From NCBI RefSeq assembly GCF_013358405.1, contig NZ_CP054836.1, positions 1,426,001 through 1,490,000 of the forward strand: a stretch of 64,000 nt of DNA, read 5' to 3'. The position numbers were made by a program, and so were the translations under genes. Origin of the DNA: Oricola thermophila (lineage in GTDB: Bacteria > Pseudomonadota > Alphaproteobacteria > Rhizobiales > Rhizobiaceae). The notes below the pieces were generated by a model. The model was not told where the DNA came from. It was given only the letters and a program-made list of their open reading frames with translations, and searched no databases. Below are positions 1 to 10,952 of the stretch, in pieces. Positions within the stretch are counted from its first letter, which is position 1; the number at the start of each line of letters is the position of its first letter.

Positions 1-6
1 TGATCG

Positions 7-417
7 CTAGCGCAGCGCGTCGAGATCTACGGACACCTCGACGCCGCCGAATTCGTGGACGCTGTCATGTGCCTTCACGACCACCGTCGACACATGTTCG
101 GGGATGCGGATACCTGACTGGGAACGCGTGAATGGCTGCTCGTCAACATGCGGGTGGGCGAGAACTCGTTCCCCGTAGACCGTACCGTCCGGGCCGACGA
201 CGATCCACTTGTCGGCATAGTGTTCCCAGCCCTCATCGGCATGTCGGACCGCCACGCTGAATTGCCACGTGCCTTCATCCTGCTGGCGCGCATCGACCGA
301 AACGACGTCTGCCTCGCCGGCGAAGACCTGCGTAAGCGAAAGCAGGATCGCAGCCACCGCGACCACCACGACCGGTAGCGCCGATGAATTGCTGCGATAT
401 CCCTGCCTCGCCGTCAT
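7..417 (-). CDS. Conserved hypothetical exported protein
   Basis: This is a 136-residue protein of unknown function. A hydrophobic stretch at residues 12-33 (ALPVVVVAVAAILLSLTQVF) ending in a small-residue site (VFA-GEA) looks like a Sec signal peptide, so the mature protein should be periplasmic. The mature part is acidic and His/Asp rich, including HADEGWEHYADKW and VVGPDGTVYGERVL. An upstream in-frame extension would overlap ssb. The ATG at 417 is preferred because it lies 13 nt after the ssb stop and is followed directly by the signal peptide. It may be co-transcribed with ssb. I recognise no catalytic motif. Confidence 0.7.
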   Translation of the reverse strand: MTARQGYRSNSSALPVVVVAVAAILLSLTQVFAGEADVVSVDARQQDEGTWQFSVAVRHADEGWEHYADKWIVVGPDGTVYGERVLAHPHVDEQPFTRSQSGIRIPEHVSTVVVKAHDSVHEFGGVEVSVDLDALR

Positions 418-430
418 GGCATTCTGCACC

Positions 431-925
431 CTAGAACGGAATTTCGTCGTCCATGTCGCGGACGAAGTCGCTGCCGCCGGAAGCAGGCTGCTGCCCTCCT
501 CCCTGCTCGGCACCGTAGCTGCCCACCTGCTGCCGGCCACCACCGCCACCGCCGTAGCCGCCCTCGCCTTCACCCCGGCTGTCGAGCATCTGCAGGTCGC
601 CGCGGAAACGCTGCAGCACGATTTCCGTGGTATATCGGTCCTGTCCGCTCTGGTCCTGCCACTTGCGCGTCTGCAACTGGCCCTCGACATAGACCTTGGA
701 GCCCTTCTTCAGATAGTTCTCCGCCACCTTCGCCAGGTTCTCGTTGAAAATGACGACCCTGTGCCATTCCGTACGCTCGCGCCGCTCGCCGGAATTCTTG
801 TCCCGCCAGCTTTCCGACGTCGCCACCGACAGGTTCACCACCGGTTCGCCCGAATTGAGTCGACGCACTTCCGGGTCGGCGCCCAGATTGCCGACGAGAA
901 TTACCTTGTTCACGCTGCCAGCCAT
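431..925 (-). CDS. ssb: Single-stranded DNA-binding protein
   Basis: The 164-residue SSB binds ssDNA during replication, repair and recombination. Residues 1-110 form the OB fold ([20 protein letters not shown], then [19 protein letters not shown]). Residues 115-150 are a Gly/Gln-rich linker. The end is the acidic tip DMDDEIPF, which recruits partner proteins. Length and tail are typical of bacterial SSB. It is divergent from uvrA, with a LexA-type box in the shared upstream region, so DNA-damage induction is likely. Confidence 0.98.
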   Translation of the reverse strand: MAGSVNKVILVGNLGADPEVRRLNSGEPVVNLSVATSESWRDKNSGERRERTEWHRVVIFNENLAKVAENYLKKGSKVYVEGQLQTRKWQDQSGQDRYTTEIVLQRFRGDLQMLDSRGEGEGGYGGGGGGRQQVGSYGAEQGGGQQPASGGSDFVRDMDDEIPF

Positions 926-1024
926 GACGCCAACACTCCTGCCTGATTTTCTGAATTCCGATCCACACTAAACAAGCGCGCAACGCGGCTCCATATCGGC
1001 CGACGCTGTCCACAGGGTCTTTTC

Positions 1025-1039
1025 GTTCTTGAAATGTTC
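1025..1039. promoter_or_regulatory. LexA (SOS) box between ssb and uvrA
   Basis: The sequence GTTC-TTGAAAT-GTTC matches the alphaproteobacterial LexA operator GTTC-N7-GTTC exactly. It lies 99 nt upstream of the ssb ATG and about 140 nt upstream of the probable uvrA ATG. One operator could therefore repress both divergent genes. The match and spacing are seen directly; LexA binding is inferred from the known consensus. Confidence 0.8.
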
Positions 1040-1179
1040 TATTGATTGCGCCATGACCTTGTCAAGTTTTGCGGGCGAGTCATCAAATGTCGGCAGACTG
1101 GCCTGCTGTCACTCGACAAGCCGGCAGACATGCTTAAATGAATAGCGGTGCGGCCCGACCCGCGATAGGCACATCCTCC

Positions 1180-4098
1180 ATGACCGAGCATAAATTCATT
1201 TCCATACGCGGCGCGCGCGAACACAATCTGAAGAATGTCGATCTCGACATACCGCGCGACAAGCTGATCGTAATGACCGGCATGTCGGGCTCCGGCAAGT
1301 CATCGCTCGCCTTCGACACCATCTATGCCGAGGGGCAGCGCCGCTACGTCGAGAGCCTGTCCGCCTATGCTCGCCAGTTTCTGGAAATGATGCAGAAACC
1401 GGATGTCGACCAGATCGACGGTCTGTCGCCGGCCATTTCCATCGAACAGAAGACGACATCCCGCAACCCGCGCTCGACGGTCGGCACAGTGACCGAGATA
1501 TATGACTATCTGCGCCTGCTGTTCGCGCGTGTCGGCGTGCCGATATCCCCTGCGACGGGCCTGCCGATCGAGAGCCAGACAGTCAGCCAGATGGTCGATC
1601 GCATCATGGCACTCGACGAGGGAACGCGCCTCTACATACTTGCCCCAATCGTCAGGGGGCGAAAAGGCGAGTACCGCAAGGATTTCGCCGAACTGATGAA
1701 GAAGGGCTTCCAGCGCGTGAAGGTGGACGGCGAATTCTACGAGATCGCCGACGTCCCGGCCCTGGACAAGAAGTTCAAGCACGATATCGACGTAGTCGTG
1801 GACCGTGTTGTCGTCCGGGACGACATCGGTGCGCGTCTTGCCGACAGCCTTGAGACCTGCCTGCAACTTGCCGACGGGCTCGCCGTTGCGGAATTCGCCG
1901 ACAAGCCGCTGCCGCCCGAGGACACCGGGGCCGACGCCATCAACAAGTCGAAGAACGACACCCACGAACGGATCGTTTTCTCGGAAAAGTTCGCCTGCCC
2001 GGTTTCCGGCTTCACGATACCGGAAATCGAGCCGCGCCTTTTCTCCTTCAACAACCCTTTCGGCGCATGCCCGTCCTGCGATGGCCTGGGCGTGCAGCAG
2101 AAGATCGATCCCGGCCTTGTCGTGCCCGAACGCGACGCGAAATTGCATGAGGCAATAGCGCCCTGGGCAAAGTCTTCGTCTCCCTATTACCGCCAGACAC
2201 TCGACGCACTCGGCAAGGCCTACGGGTTCAAGATCACCGACAAGTGGTCAGACGTTTCAGACGAAGCCAGGAATGCCGTCCTGTACGGCACAGGATCGCG
2301 GGAGATCGACTTCGTCTATGACGACGGATTGCGCTCATACAAGACGACCAAGACCTTCGAAGGTGTAATTCCCAATCTGGAGCGCCGCTGGAAGGAAACC
2401 GATTCCTCATGGGTGCGCGAGGAGATCGACCGCTACATGTCGGCCACTCCCTGTGCCGCCTGCAACGGCCATCGCCTCAAGCCGGAGGCGCTTGCGGTCA
2501 AGATCGGCGGGTTGCACATTTCGGAAGTCACGCAGTTCTCCATCCGCAAGGCTGCGAAATGGTTCGAGGAGATCGACGACACCTTCACGGACAAGCAGAC
2601 CGAAATCGCCTACCGAATCCTCAAGGAAATCCGCGAGCGGCTGCGCTTTCTCAATGATGTCGGGCTTGATTATCTCACATTGTCCCGCAATTCGGGCACG
2701 CTGTCGGGCGGCGAAAGCCAGCGCATCCGTCTCGCCTCGCAGATCGGCTCCGGTCTCACGGGTGTTCTCTACGTGCTGGACGAACCCTCGATCGGGCTGC
2801 ACCAGCGCGACAATGCGCGCCTGCTCGACACGCTGCGCCACCTGCGCGACCTGGGCAATACGGTCATCGTTGTGGAGCACGACGAGGACGCCATCCTGAC
2901 TGCGGATCATGTCGTCGACATCGGCCCTGCCGCGGGCATCCACGGCGGCCGTGTCATCGCGTCCGGAACGCCGGCCGAAGTGATGGCCAATCCGGCATCG
3001 CTGACCGGACAATATCTTTCGGGCGAGAAGGTCATCCCCGTTCCCGCGGAACGTCGGAAGCCGAAACGGAACCGTGCCATCAAGGTGGTCGGCGCGCGCG
3101 GCAACAACCTGAAGGACGTGACGGCGGAGATCCCGCTCGGTCTCTTCACGGCGGTAACCGGAGTGTCGGGTGGCGGTAAGTCCACCTTCCTGATCGAGAC
3201 GCTGTACAAGGCCGCGGCGCGGCGCATCAACGGCGCCCGCGAGAACCCGGCCGAACATGATCGCATCGAGGGACTCGAACATCTCGACAAGGTAATCGAC
3301 ATCGACCAGTCCCCGATCGGCCGCACGCCGCGTTCGAACCCGGCCACCTATACCGGCGCCTTCACGCCGATCCGCGACTGGTTCGCCGGGCTGCCGGAGG
3401 CCAAGGCACGCGGTTATGCGCCCGGTCGGTTCTCCTTCAACGTCAAGGGCGGCCGATGCGAGGCCTGCCAGGGCGACGGCGTCATCAAGATTGAGATGCA
3501 CTTCCTCCCCGACGTATATGTCACCTGCGACGTCTGCGACGGTCAGCGCTATAACCGCGAGACGCTCGAAGTGCGCTTCAAGGGCAAGTCGATTGCCGAT
3601 GTGCTGGACATGACCGTGGAGGAAGGCGTCGACTTCTTTTCCGCCGTACCCGCCGTTCGCGACAAGCTTGAAACCCTGAAACGTGTCGGCTTGGGCTACA
3701 TCAAGATCGGACAGCAGGCGACAACCCTGTCCGGCGGCGAGGCCCAGCGCGTCAAGCTGGCGAAGGAGCTGTCGCGTCGCGCCACCGGGCGCACGCTCTA
3801 CATTCTCGACGAGCCGACGACGGGATTGCACTTCCACGACGTCGCCAAGTTGCTCGACGTGCTGCACCAGCTGGTCGAACAGGGCAACACGGTGGTCGTG
3901 ATCGAGCACAACCTCGAGGTCATCAAGACGGCGGACTGGATTATCGACCTCGGCCCGGAAGGCGGTGACGGCGGCGGCGAGATCGTCGCGACCGGAACCC
4001 CGGAACAGGTGATCGAGGTGGATCGCTCCTACACCGGCCACTTCCTGCGCGAACTGCTCGAGCGCCGACCACAGAAGCGGATCGAAGCCGCCGAATAA
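1180..4098 (+). CDS. uvrA: Excinuclease ABC subunit A
   Basis: UvrA is the damage-recognition ATPase of nucleotide excision repair and loads UvrB. The protein has two ABC modules. Module one has Walker [10 protein letters not shown] near residue 32, signature [13 protein letters not shown] and Walker [12 protein letters not shown]. Module two has [24 protein letters not shown] and [11 protein letters not shown]. Zinc-finger cysteines are present (CPVSGF...CPSC and CEAC...CDVC). The ATG at 1180 ([11 protein letters not shown]) is chosen because family members start there and it gives the usual 972 residues. An in-frame ATG at 1138 would add 14 residues; neither has a strong Shine-Dalgarno. Regulation by the upstream LexA box is likely. 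Confidence 0.97.
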   Translation: MTEHKFISIRGAREHNLKNVDLDIPRDKLIVMTGMSGSGKSSLAFDTIYAEGQRRYVESLSAYARQFLEMMQKPDVDQIDGLSPAISIEQKTTSRNPRSTVGTVTEIYDYLRLLFARVGVPISPATGLPIESQTVSQMVDRIMALDEGTRLYILAPIVRGRKGEYRKDFAELMKKGFQRVKVDGEFYEIADVPALDKKFKHDIDVVVDRVVVRDDIGARLADSLETCLQLADGLAVAEFADKPLPPEDTGADAINKSKNDTHERIVFSEKFACPVSGFTIPEIEPRLFSFNNPFGACPSCDGLGVQQKIDPGLVVPERDAKLHEAIAPWAKSSSPYYRQTLDALGKAYGFKITDKWSDVSDEARNAVLYGTGSREIDFVYDDGLRSYKTTKTFEGVIPNLERRWKETDSSWVREEIDRYMSATPCAACNGHRLKPEALAVKIGGLHISEVTQFSIRKAAKWFEEIDDTFTDKQTEIAYRILKEIRERLRFLNDVGLDYLTLSRNSGTLSGGESQRIRLASQIGSGLTGVLYVLDEPSIGLHQRDNARLLDTLRHLRDLGNTVIVVEHDEDAILTADHVVDIGPAAGIHGGRVIASGTPAEVMANPASLTGQYLSGEKVIPVPAERRKPKRNRAIKVVGARGNNLKDVTAEIPLGLFTAVTGVSGGGKSTFLIETLYKAAARRINGARENPAEHDRIEGLEHLDKVIDIDQSPIGRTPRSNPATYTGAFTPIRDWFAGLPEAKARGYAPGRFSFNVKGGRCEACQGDGVIKIEMHFLPDVYVTCDVCDGQRYNRETLEVRFKGKSIADVLDMTVEEGVDFFSAVPAVRDKLETLKRVGLGYIKIGQQATTLSGGEAQRVKLAKELSRRATGRTLYILDEPTTGLHFHDVAKLLDVLHQLVEQGNTVVVIEHNLEVIKTADWIIDLGPEGGDGGGEIVATGTPEQVIEVDRSYTGHFLRELLERRPQKRIEAAE

Positions 4099-4136
4099 TT
4101 TTTTTTCATCTAGCGGCTCTGCGTGGCCCGACCAAA

Positions 4137-4150
4137 TTGACCCTGATCAA
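4137..4150. promoter_or_regulatory. FNR/FixK-like box upstream of hsp20
   Basis: TTGAC-CCTG-ATCAA matches the FNR/FixK consensus TTGAT-N4-ATCAA with one mismatch. It ends 70 nt before the hsp20 start codon, in the 122-nt gap after uvrA. This suggests low-oxygen control of the small heat-shock gene. The sequence match is direct; binding is inferred. Confidence 0.5.
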
Positions 4151-4220
4151 GGCTTCAGCCCTTCGCGGATTCTAGCTTCCCGGCATCCCCAGGAACAATG
4201 GGAACCAAAAGGAGAGAATC

Positions 4221-4709
4221 ATGGCTGAAGATAGAAAAAGCAATGTTCCTTCCATGTGGTCTGCCGGTCTCTTCGACGATTTCCGCAGGGAGATGGACGA
4301 GCTGATTTCCGGCTTCTTCGGCGGCGAGCGCCGCTGGCCCGCGCAATCGCGGAATTGGGCAAACCTTCCTGTCGGCGTCGTCAATCCGGCAATCGACGTG
4401 ACCGAGAATGATGAGGCAATCACGCTGACGGCAGAATTGCCCGGCCTCGCGGAAGACGATATCGATCTCACGGTGCGCGAGGGCATTCTGACGCTTAAGG
4501 GCGAAAAGAAGCACGAGCGCGACGAGGAAAAGGACAACGTCCACGTCACCGAGCGTTCCTACGGATCGTTCCAGCGCACCATGCCGGTTCCTGACCGGGT
4601 GAACGCGGACAAGATCAGCGCGAAATTCGACAAGGGCGTCCTCAAGGTCGTGATGCCGAAGAAGCCGGAGGCAGTGGCAGCCGCCCGCAAGATCAAGATC
4701 GAGGGATGA
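4221..4709 (+). CDS. Hsp20/alpha-crystallin small heat-shock protein
   Basis: This 162-residue cytoplasmic holdase chaperone should bind unfolding proteins in oligomers. The alpha-crystallin domain spans about residues 53-150, with the IDVTENDEAITLTAELPGL strand region, the GILTLKGEK turn and the conserved FDKGVLKVVMPK near the end. A good ribosome site, AAGGAG, lies before the ATG. The N-terminal arm is short and Phe/Trp-rich, and the C-terminal tail ends KIKIEG, resembling the I-x-I anchoring motif. It is convergent with nnrD, with a 10-nt gap. Upstream sits an FNR/FixK-like box rather than an obvious heat-shock promoter. Confidence 0.93.
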   Translation: MAEDRKSNVPSMWSAGLFDDFRREMDELISGFFGGERRWPAQSRNWANLPVGVVNPAIDVTENDEAITLTAELPGLAEDDIDLTVREGILTLKGEKKHERDEEKDNVHVTERSYGSFQRTMPVPDRVNADKISAKFDKGVLKVVMPKKPEAVAAARKIKIEG

Positions 4710-4719
4710 TACACTCCCG

Positions 4720-6270
4720 TCAGGGCCAGGGCGCTCGAGTGTCCCGGCCCTGGTTCAGCAAGCCGAAAGCAACAGGAATTCGCGCCACGATATCCTCGGC
4801 GACAGCCAGCGGGCCGGCTGCCCCGCCCGCTTCCCCGTGAAGCCATGCCGCAGCACATGCGGCTTCCCACAATGGCAAGCCCTGAGCCACCAGGCCGCCG
4901 ATCACTCCGGACAGCACATCGCCGGAACCCGCAGTCGCCAATGAGGACGTCGCGTTCGTATTGATCGCCGCACGTCCGTCCGGCGCAGCGACGACCGTAT
5001 CCGGTCCCTTGTAGAGCACGACCGCGTTGGCCCGCGCCGCCGCAGCAACCGCCTTGTCGACCTTCGAAAGCGACCTGTCCTCGGCCAGATCTGGAAAAAG
5101 CCTGCCGAATTCGCCCTCATGGGGCGTCAGCACCAATGCTTGTCCCACAACGGCATGGGCAACATCGAACAGCGCCTTGCTCTCCGATGCAAAGGCGGTG
5201 ATCCCGTCAGCATCCAGGACGAGGCGCAATCCGGTCCTGTCCGCTTCCTGCAATATCGACAAGGCGAGCCGGCGGGCGGTGGTGAAGTCACCGAAACCGG
5301 GTCCCAGCACACATGCCCTGCATCCCTTGAGCTCACCCAGCCGATCATAGGAGTCATCCGGCGCGCAGGGCCTCAGCATGATCGATGTCAGGTGCGCGGC
5401 ATGAATGTCCAGCGCATCCGGCTGGCCAAGAATGGTCACCGCTCCCGCGCCCGTACGTTGTGCGGCCAGCGCCGCCAGCCTGGCTGCTCCAGTGGCATGC
5501 TTCCCTCCGGAGAATACCGCTGCGTGACCGCGGGAATATTTGTGCCAGGTCGCATCCGGCTTCGGCAAAACCGGACCCCACAGCTGCGGCACGTTCTCGA
5601 AGATGACCGGCGGTTTCGCCGCAAGGGCTTCCGCACGCACTCCGATATCCGCGACAACCACCTCACCGCAGGCCTGCCGGCCCGGAAAAAGCAGATGGCC
5701 GGGTTTCTTGCGGAAGAACGTGACCGTCACATCCGCCGTAAGCGCACCTCCCAGATCCGCACCGCTGTCACCATTGACGCCGCTCGGCAGATCCACCGCG
5801 ACGACCGGGCATGTCGCCGATCTCGCCTTGTGGAGCGCAACCAGGACGCGCTCCGGCAAGTCCCTCGTCAGCCCTGCGCCGAATATCGCATCGACGACGA
5901 CATCATCACGCGACGGTTCGAATTCCTCGGGCGGCTCCACTGCGCCGGAATATCGCGACCGCGCGATCGCCGCATCGGTCCCGCCTCGCGGCGTGCCAAA
6001 GGCATATGCCGTCACGGACATGCCGCTTTCCTGCAGGATGCGGGCGGCAACATATCCATCGCCGCCGTTGTTGCCGGGCCCGCAAAGGACCAGCGCCCGC
6101 CTTGCATGGCCAAAACGCTCCAGGACAGCGCGCGCTACCGCCGCCCCGGCATTCTCCATCAATGTTGTTCCCGGGATTTGGGCGTTCTCGATCGTCCACC
6201 GGTCTGCATGCGCCATCTGCTCGCAAGCAAGTACGGCATGAGACAGAATTCGGTCTTCGCGAATGGACAC
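4720..6270 (-). CDS. nnrD: Bifunctional NAD(P)HX epimerase/dehydratase
   Basis: This enzyme repairs hydrated NADH/NADPH. The N-terminal YjeF_N epimerase (residues about 10-210) has GPGNNGGDGYVAAR near residue 64 and VDLPSGVNGDSG. The C-terminal ribokinase-like dehydratase (about 225-505) has TPHEGEFGRLF, KGPDTVVAAPDG and the anion-hole motif TAGSGD near residue 448. A GTG at 6270, eight nt after GAGG, gives 516 residues, close to the family norm. An ATG at 6294 lacks a ribosome site, and longer extensions would overlap glnB. It diverges from glnB. The C-terminal half alone resembles a sugar kinase, but the two-domain layout is diagnostic. Confidence 0.93.
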   Translation of the reverse strand: MSIREDRILSHAVLACEQMAHADRWTIENAQIPGTTLMENAGAAVARAVLERFGHARRALVLCGPGNNGGDGYVAARILQESGMSVTAYAFGTPRGGTDAAIARSRYSGAVEPPEEFEPSRDDVVVDAIFGAGLTRDLPERVLVALHKARSATCPVVAVDLPSGVNGDSGADLGGALTADVTVTFFRKKPGHLLFPGRQACGEVVVADIGVRAEALAAKPPVIFENVPQLWGPVLPKPDATWHKYSRGHAAVFSGGKHATGAARLAALAAQRTGAGAVTILGQPDALDIHAAHLTSIMLRPCAPDDSYDRLGELKGCRACVLGPGFGDFTTARRLALSILQEADRTGLRLVLDADGITAFASESKALFDVAHAVVGQALVLTPHEGEFGRLFPDLAEDRSLSKVDKAVAAAARANAVVLYKGPDTVVAAPDGRAAINTNATSSLATAGSGDVLSGVIGGLVAQGLPLWEAACAAAWLHGEAGGAAGPLAVAEDIVARIPVAFGLLNQGRDTRAPWP

Positions 6271-6428
6271 CACCACATCCTCACAAATGCACATATTTTG
6301 GGCACGATGCACAGTTCTTGAGCGCTGCAAACACGGCCGTCGACCGCAAACGCCCGAAACTTTGCTCCAGGTCCGGGAGATTGTGCGGGGATTGCTCGAT
6401 TGTCTACGGCAATTCGGCGCATTTCCAA

Positions 6429-6446
6429 TTGGCACACCATCTGCTT
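6429..6446 (+). promoter_or_regulatory. Sigma-54 promoter of glnB-glnA
   Basis: TTGGCACACCATCTGCTT has the -24 GG (6431-6432) and -12 GC (6443-6444) separated by exactly ten nt, and the TGGCAC half matches the RpoN consensus. It lies 39 nt upstream of the glnB ATG. In related bacteria glnBA is driven by RpoN with NtrC. I see only weak candidate NtrC sites further upstream. Confidence 0.75.
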
Positions 6447-6484
6447 GTGTAGGGGCACACAACATCGTGGAGGCTTGCCTGTAG

Positions 6485-6823
<339 letters not shown>

Positions 6824-6874
6824 CGCCCTTGCGCAATTCCCCAACAATTTACAGTTCAACCAAAGGGAAGAAAA

Positions 6875-8281
6875 ATGAGTGCAAATGACATTCTGAAGAA
6901 CATCAAGGACAGCGAGATCAAGTTCGTCGACCTGCGTTTTACCGATCCGCGCGGCAAGATGCATCACGTCACGATTGATACCGCTGTTGTCGACGAGGAC
7001 ATGTTCGCCGACGGTGTGATGTTCGACGGATCTTCGATTGCCGGCTGGAAGGCGATCAATGAGTCCGACATGGTGCTTATGCCCGATACAGAGACGGCCC
7101 ATATGGACCCGTTCTATGCACAGTCCACCATGGCTATCTTCTGCGACATCCTCGACCCGGTTTCCGGCGAGGGCTATTCCCGCGATCCGCGCATGACTGC
7201 GAAGAAAGCCGAAGCCTACGTCAAATCCGGCGGTTTCGGCGATACTGCCTATTTTGGGCCGGAACCCGAATTCTTCCTGTTCGATGACGTCCGCTTCTCC
7301 TCGGACATGTACAACACCGGCTTCCAGGTCGATTCGGTCGAGCTGCCCACGAACAACGACGCCGAATACGAAACGGGCAACCTTGGCCACCGCCCGCGCG
7401 TAAAGGGCGGCTACTTCCCGGTCAACCCGGTCGATTCCGCACAGGATATCCGGTCCGAGATGCTGACGGTCCTCGCCGAGATGGGCGTGAAGACGGAAAA
7501 GCATCACCACGAGGTGGCCGCCGCTCAGCACGAGCTTTCGATGCTGTTCAATACGCTCACCTTCAAGGCCGATGAGGTCCAGCTCTACAAGTACGTGGTT
7601 CACAACGTGGCCCATGCCTACGGCAAGACAGCGACCTTCATGCCGAAGCCCGTCTATGGCGACAATGGCACCGGAATGCACGTCCACCAGTCGATCTGGG
7701 GTGATGGCAAGCCGCTCATGGCCGGCGACGGCTATGCCGGGCTGTCGGAAACCTGCCTCTACTACATCGGCGGCATCATCAAGCACGCCAAGGCGCTCAA
7801 CGCCTTCACCAACCCGTCGACGAACTCCTACAAGCGTCTCGTCCCCGGATTCGAGGCACCGGTGCTGCTTGCATATTCGGCACGGAACCGTTCGGCATCC
7901 TGCCGGATTCCGTTCTCCACCTCGCCGAAGGGCAAACGTGTCGAAATCCGCTTCCCGGATCCGACCGCAAACCCCTACCTGGCATTTGCCGCTATGCTGA
8001 TGGCCGGCCTCGACGGCATCAAGAACAAGATCCATCCGGGCGACCCGATGGACAAGGACCTCTACGACCTTCCGGCGGAAGAGCTGGCCGGCATTCCGAC
8101 TGTATGCGGTTCGCTCCGCGAGGCGATTGCGGCCCTGCGGGAGGACAACGAGTTCCTGAAAGCCGGAGGCGTCTTCGACGAAGATCAGATCGAGGCATAT
8201 CTCGAGCTCAAGGAAGAGGAAAACATCCGCTACGAGCATACGCCGCACCCGGTCGAGTACGACATGTATTACTCCGTCTGA
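6875..8281 (+). CDS. glnA: Glutamine synthetase, type I
   Basis: GlnA makes glutamine from glutamate, ammonia and ATP as a cytoplasmic dodecamer. Family motifs include [18 protein letters not shown] near residue 50, the metal and ATP-site segment [12 protein letters not shown], and [11 protein letters not shown]. Tyr397 in [10 protein letters not shown] is the adenylylation site, so GlnE-type control is expected. The 468-residue length is typical of the GSI-beta class. AGGGAAG forms the ribosome site. It is the second gene of the glnBA operon and ends before a strong terminator. Confidence 0.98.
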   Translation: MSANDILKNIKDSEIKFVDLRFTDPRGKMHHVTIDTAVVDEDMFADGVMFDGSSIAGWKAINESDMVLMPDTETAHMDPFYAQSTMAIFCDILDPVSGEGYSRDPRMTAKKAEAYVKSGGFGDTAYFGPEPEFFLFDDVRFSSDMYNTGFQVDSVELPTNNDAEYETGNLGHRPRVKGGYFPVNPVDSAQDIRSEMLTVLAEMGVKTEKHHHEVAAAQHELSMLFNTLTFKADEVQLYKYVVHNVAHAYGKTATFMPKPVYGDNGTGMHVHQSIWGDGKPLMAGDGYAGLSETCLYYIGGIIKHAKALNAFTNPSTNSYKRLVPGFEAPVLLAYSARNRSASCRIPFSTSPKGKRVEIRFPDPTANPYLAFAAMLMAGLDGIKNKIHPGDPMDKDLYDLPAEELAGIPTVCGSLREAIAALREDNEFLKAGGVFDEDQIEAYLELKEEENIRYEHTPHPVEYDMYYSV

Positions 8282-8303
8282 CACTTGTCGGACTGAATTC
8301 ACG

Positions 8304-8334
8304 GACCGGCGGCGCTCAGCGCCGCCGGTCTTTT
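8304..8334 (+). terminator. Rho-independent terminator of glnBA
   Basis: A perfect 12-bp stem (8304-8315 with 8319-8330, arms GACCGGCGGCGC and GCGCCGCCGGTC) with a 3-nt TCA loop is followed by TTTT. It begins 22 nt after the glnA stop. Confidence 0.9.
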
Positions 8335-8560
8335 GTTTGTCGGGAGCGCGCGCGCCTTATACCAAAGTCAAAATTCGCGTTACTTGGCGTTAACACTATA
8401 TTATTCGCCTGAATCGACACTTGCCAGACCGGCGCCTCATTCGGGCGGGCGATCGAGCCTAACCGGTGCTGCATGTTTTCAGCATGTTTTTCCTGCCTTG
8501 CCGGTCTTGCCACGCGCTTCATCCGCGGCCGGCAGCAATTCCATCGGGAGGAGAATCGCG

Positions 8561-10744
8561 ATGCAGTTGCGTATTTCGCAGAAGATGGCGCTGTTCGCAC
8601 CCATGTCGATTGCAGGAATGCTTATCGTAACAGCGATCTTCCTGTTCGGTGCGACATGGCAAGACCGACTGACCACCCGCGCCAATGACGCAGCCGATCT
8701 TGCATTCGTGATCGGCAATATCGATGCCCAGACAATCGAGGCACGCCGGGTAGAGAAGGACTATCTTCTGACCGGCGACGAAGCGCTGATCGCCGAGCAT
8801 GAAAGACTGTCGATGGACACGGCGGCGCAAATTGAGCGTCTCCGCGGTCTCGCTCAGAGTACCGGAAACACTGGGCTGCTTGACGACATCGATCAACTGG
8901 ACGAGGCCTTCGGCGCCTATGTCTCGGACTTTCAGACTCTGGTGGAGTCGCACAAGCTTCTTGGCTTCGATGGTGACAGTGGCCTGCGTGGTGAACTGAA
9001 GTCCGCGGTCAACGAAGTGGAAAAGACCCTGGAGTCGCTGGAAGCGCCTTTGTTCAAGATCAGCCTGCTTCAAATGCGCACTCTTGAGCGCGACTTCATT
9101 CTGACCCACGACCGGGTATACGCCGATCGCCACGCGGCCGAAATCCAGAATTTCTATGGTATCTGGGAAAAGCTCGGGCTGATCTGGGTGGCCGAGCGCA
9201 ACGAGGTCAATGCCAAGATCGGTGTCTATGGCATGGTATTCCAGGAATATGTCAACGAGACCCTGCGCGAGGCCGAGTTGCGCGGTCGGTTGGCCGCCGT
9301 GCTGGAGCCGATCATCGACAAAATGATCGGGGAACTTGATACGCTGAAGAACAATGCCCGCGAACAGGCTGACGCGGCTGCGACGAGTACCACCAAATAC
9401 GCCATCTTGACTGTCATCGGCGGCACTGTCGTCATCGGCGCGGTCGTCTGGCTGATCAGCCGCTCGGTCAAGGTACCACTCGCCTCGACAGGACGCGTGA
9501 TGGCCCGTCTCGCCGAGGGCGATATCGAAGTGGAGATCGCTGGAACCGACCGGCGCGACGAGATCGGCGACATGGCCAGGGCCTTGGCCGTCTTCCGCGA
9601 CAGCGAGGTTGCCCGGAGGCGGGCCGAGGCACAGGCCGAGGAGACCCGCAAGCTCAGCGACCGCGAGCGCGCAGCCCGCGACGCGGAACGCCAGGCGGAG
9701 GCAGAAGATCTTCAAAGGGCGATCAATGCGCTCGGCGAAGGCCTGCGTGACCTTTCGGCCGGCAACCTCGCCGTCCGGATCGACGAGCCCTTCGTGTCGC
9801 AGCTCGACAGCCTGCGCATCGACTTCAACAACTCGGTCGAGAAGCTCGGCGAGTCGATCCGCGCTGCAGTCGGCAGCGCCGCGACGATCGAGAACGGAAC
9901 GAAGGGCATCGCGCGGGCGGCGGAGGACCTGTCGCGCCGCACCGAACAGCAGGCCTCAGCACTGGAGCAGACCGCGGCCGCACTCGGCGAAATGACGGAA
10001 TCCGTCCGGTCGACCGCTCAGAGCGCGCAGGAGGCCGGCGAACAGGCGGCTGCCACCGCAGCTGACGCTGACAAGTCCGGCAAGGTCGTCGAGGATGCGG
10101 TCGCGGCGATGGCGGAAATCGAGGAATCCTCCCGCCAGATTTCCGAGATCATAAGCGTCATCAACGAGATCGCCTTCCAGACCAACCTGCTGGCGCTCAA
10201 TGCCGGCGTCGAGGCCGCGCGGGCGGGCGAGGCCGGCCAGGGTTTCGCGGTGGTCGCCCAGGAGGTGCGCGAGCTGGCGCAGCGCTGCGCGGACGCGGCG
10301 CACGAAATCCAGAACCTGATCGAGACCTCGGACCGAAAGGTCTCGGCCGGCGTCGGACTCGTCGGTGCCACTGGCAAGTCGCTCGCGGCGATAGTCGAGC
10401 AGGTCAACACGGTGAACAACCACATCGCGTCAATCGTCGTCTCGATGCGCGAGCAGTCTGCCGGCATCGAGCAGATCAACAGCGCGATCGGCGAGATGGA
10501 CTCCAATACCCAGAAGAACGCTGCGATGGTGGAGGAAACGACATCCGGCATCCGCGCGCTTGCCGAAGAAGCGGCCGCGCTCGGAGCCGACATGAAGCAG
10601 TTCCGGCTGGAGGAGGCCGCTCCCGGCGAACAGCAGGCGTCCGGAGATGCGCCGGAACGGACGGAGACAGAGGCGGCGCCGGAATTCCTTGCCGAGGGCA
10701 GCGCGGTCATCGCGAAGGCCCCCGCGGAATGGACGGAATTCTGA
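8561..10744 (+). CDS. Methyl-accepting chemotaxis protein
   Basis: This 727-residue transmembrane chemoreceptor has TM1 at about residues 9-30 and a mainly helical periplasmic sensor (about 31-278), reminiscent of the helical bimodular type ([18 protein letters not shown]). TM2 is at about 279-300. A HAMP domain follows, then a second HAMP-like segment ([14 protein letters not shown]). The MA signalling domain has its tip at about 535-577 ([20 protein letters not shown]). The last five residues, EWTEF, fit the W-x-x-F tether for CheR/CheB. The ATG at 8561 is chosen for its GGGAGGAG ribosome site and adjacent TM1. The ligand is unknown, and no che genes are nearby. Confidence 0.93.
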   Translation: MQLRISQKMALFAPMSIAGMLIVTAIFLFGATWQDRLTTRANDAADLAFVIGNIDAQTIEARRVEKDYLLTGDEALIAEHERLSMDTAAQIERLRGLAQSTGNTGLLDDIDQLDEAFGAYVSDFQTLVESHKLLGFDGDSGLRGELKSAVNEVEKTLESLEAPLFKISLLQMRTLERDFILTHDRVYADRHAAEIQNFYGIWEKLGLIWVAERNEVNAKIGVYGMVFQEYVNETLREAELRGRLAAVLEPIIDKMIGELDTLKNNAREQADAAATSTTKYAILTVIGGTVVIGAVVWLISRSVKVPLASTGRVMARLAEGDIEVEIAGTDRRDEIGDMARALAVFRDSEVARRRAEAQAEETRKLSDRERAARDAERQAEAEDLQRAINALGEGLRDLSAGNLAVRIDEPFVSQLDSLRIDFNNSVEKLGESIRAAVGSAATIENGTKGIARAAEDLSRRTEQQASALEQTAAALGEMTESVRSTAQSAQEAGEQAAATAADADKSGKVVEDAVAAMAEIEESSRQISEIISVINEIAFQTNLLALNAGVEAARAGEAGQGFAVVAQEVRELAQRCADAAHEIQNLIETSDRKVSAGVGLVGATGKSLAAIVEQVNTVNNHIASIVVSMREQSAGIEQINSAIGEMDSNTQKNAAMVEETTSGIRALAEEAAALGADMKQFRLEEAAPGEQQASGDAPERTETEAAPEFLAEGSAVIAKAPAEWTEF

Positions 10745-10952
10745 CGGACCGTCCCCAGTGCCGGACGGCCGGCGAAACCTCCACTGTCGGCCACGGCAGA
10801 AACGCCGGTTGCATCGGGATATGGCGGGGTTTACACGCGGTATCGCCGTACTATGCTGTGGCATTCATCCCGCCGGCGTGCCAAGCCGGCGGATCGTATG
10901 ATCCGGAGCGCGATCGTGTTGCGCCCACAACCCCCGACCAGAAAGGCACAAC

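Noticed and set aside
6290..6330. NtrC binding sites upstream of glnB
   Set aside because: GCAC-rich pairs are present but do not reach the consensus spacing and sequence well enough to claim.
10870..10892. Terminator after the chemoreceptor
   Set aside because: The 8-bp inverted repeat lacks a U-run and lies 126 nt after the stop; no evidence beyond symmetry.
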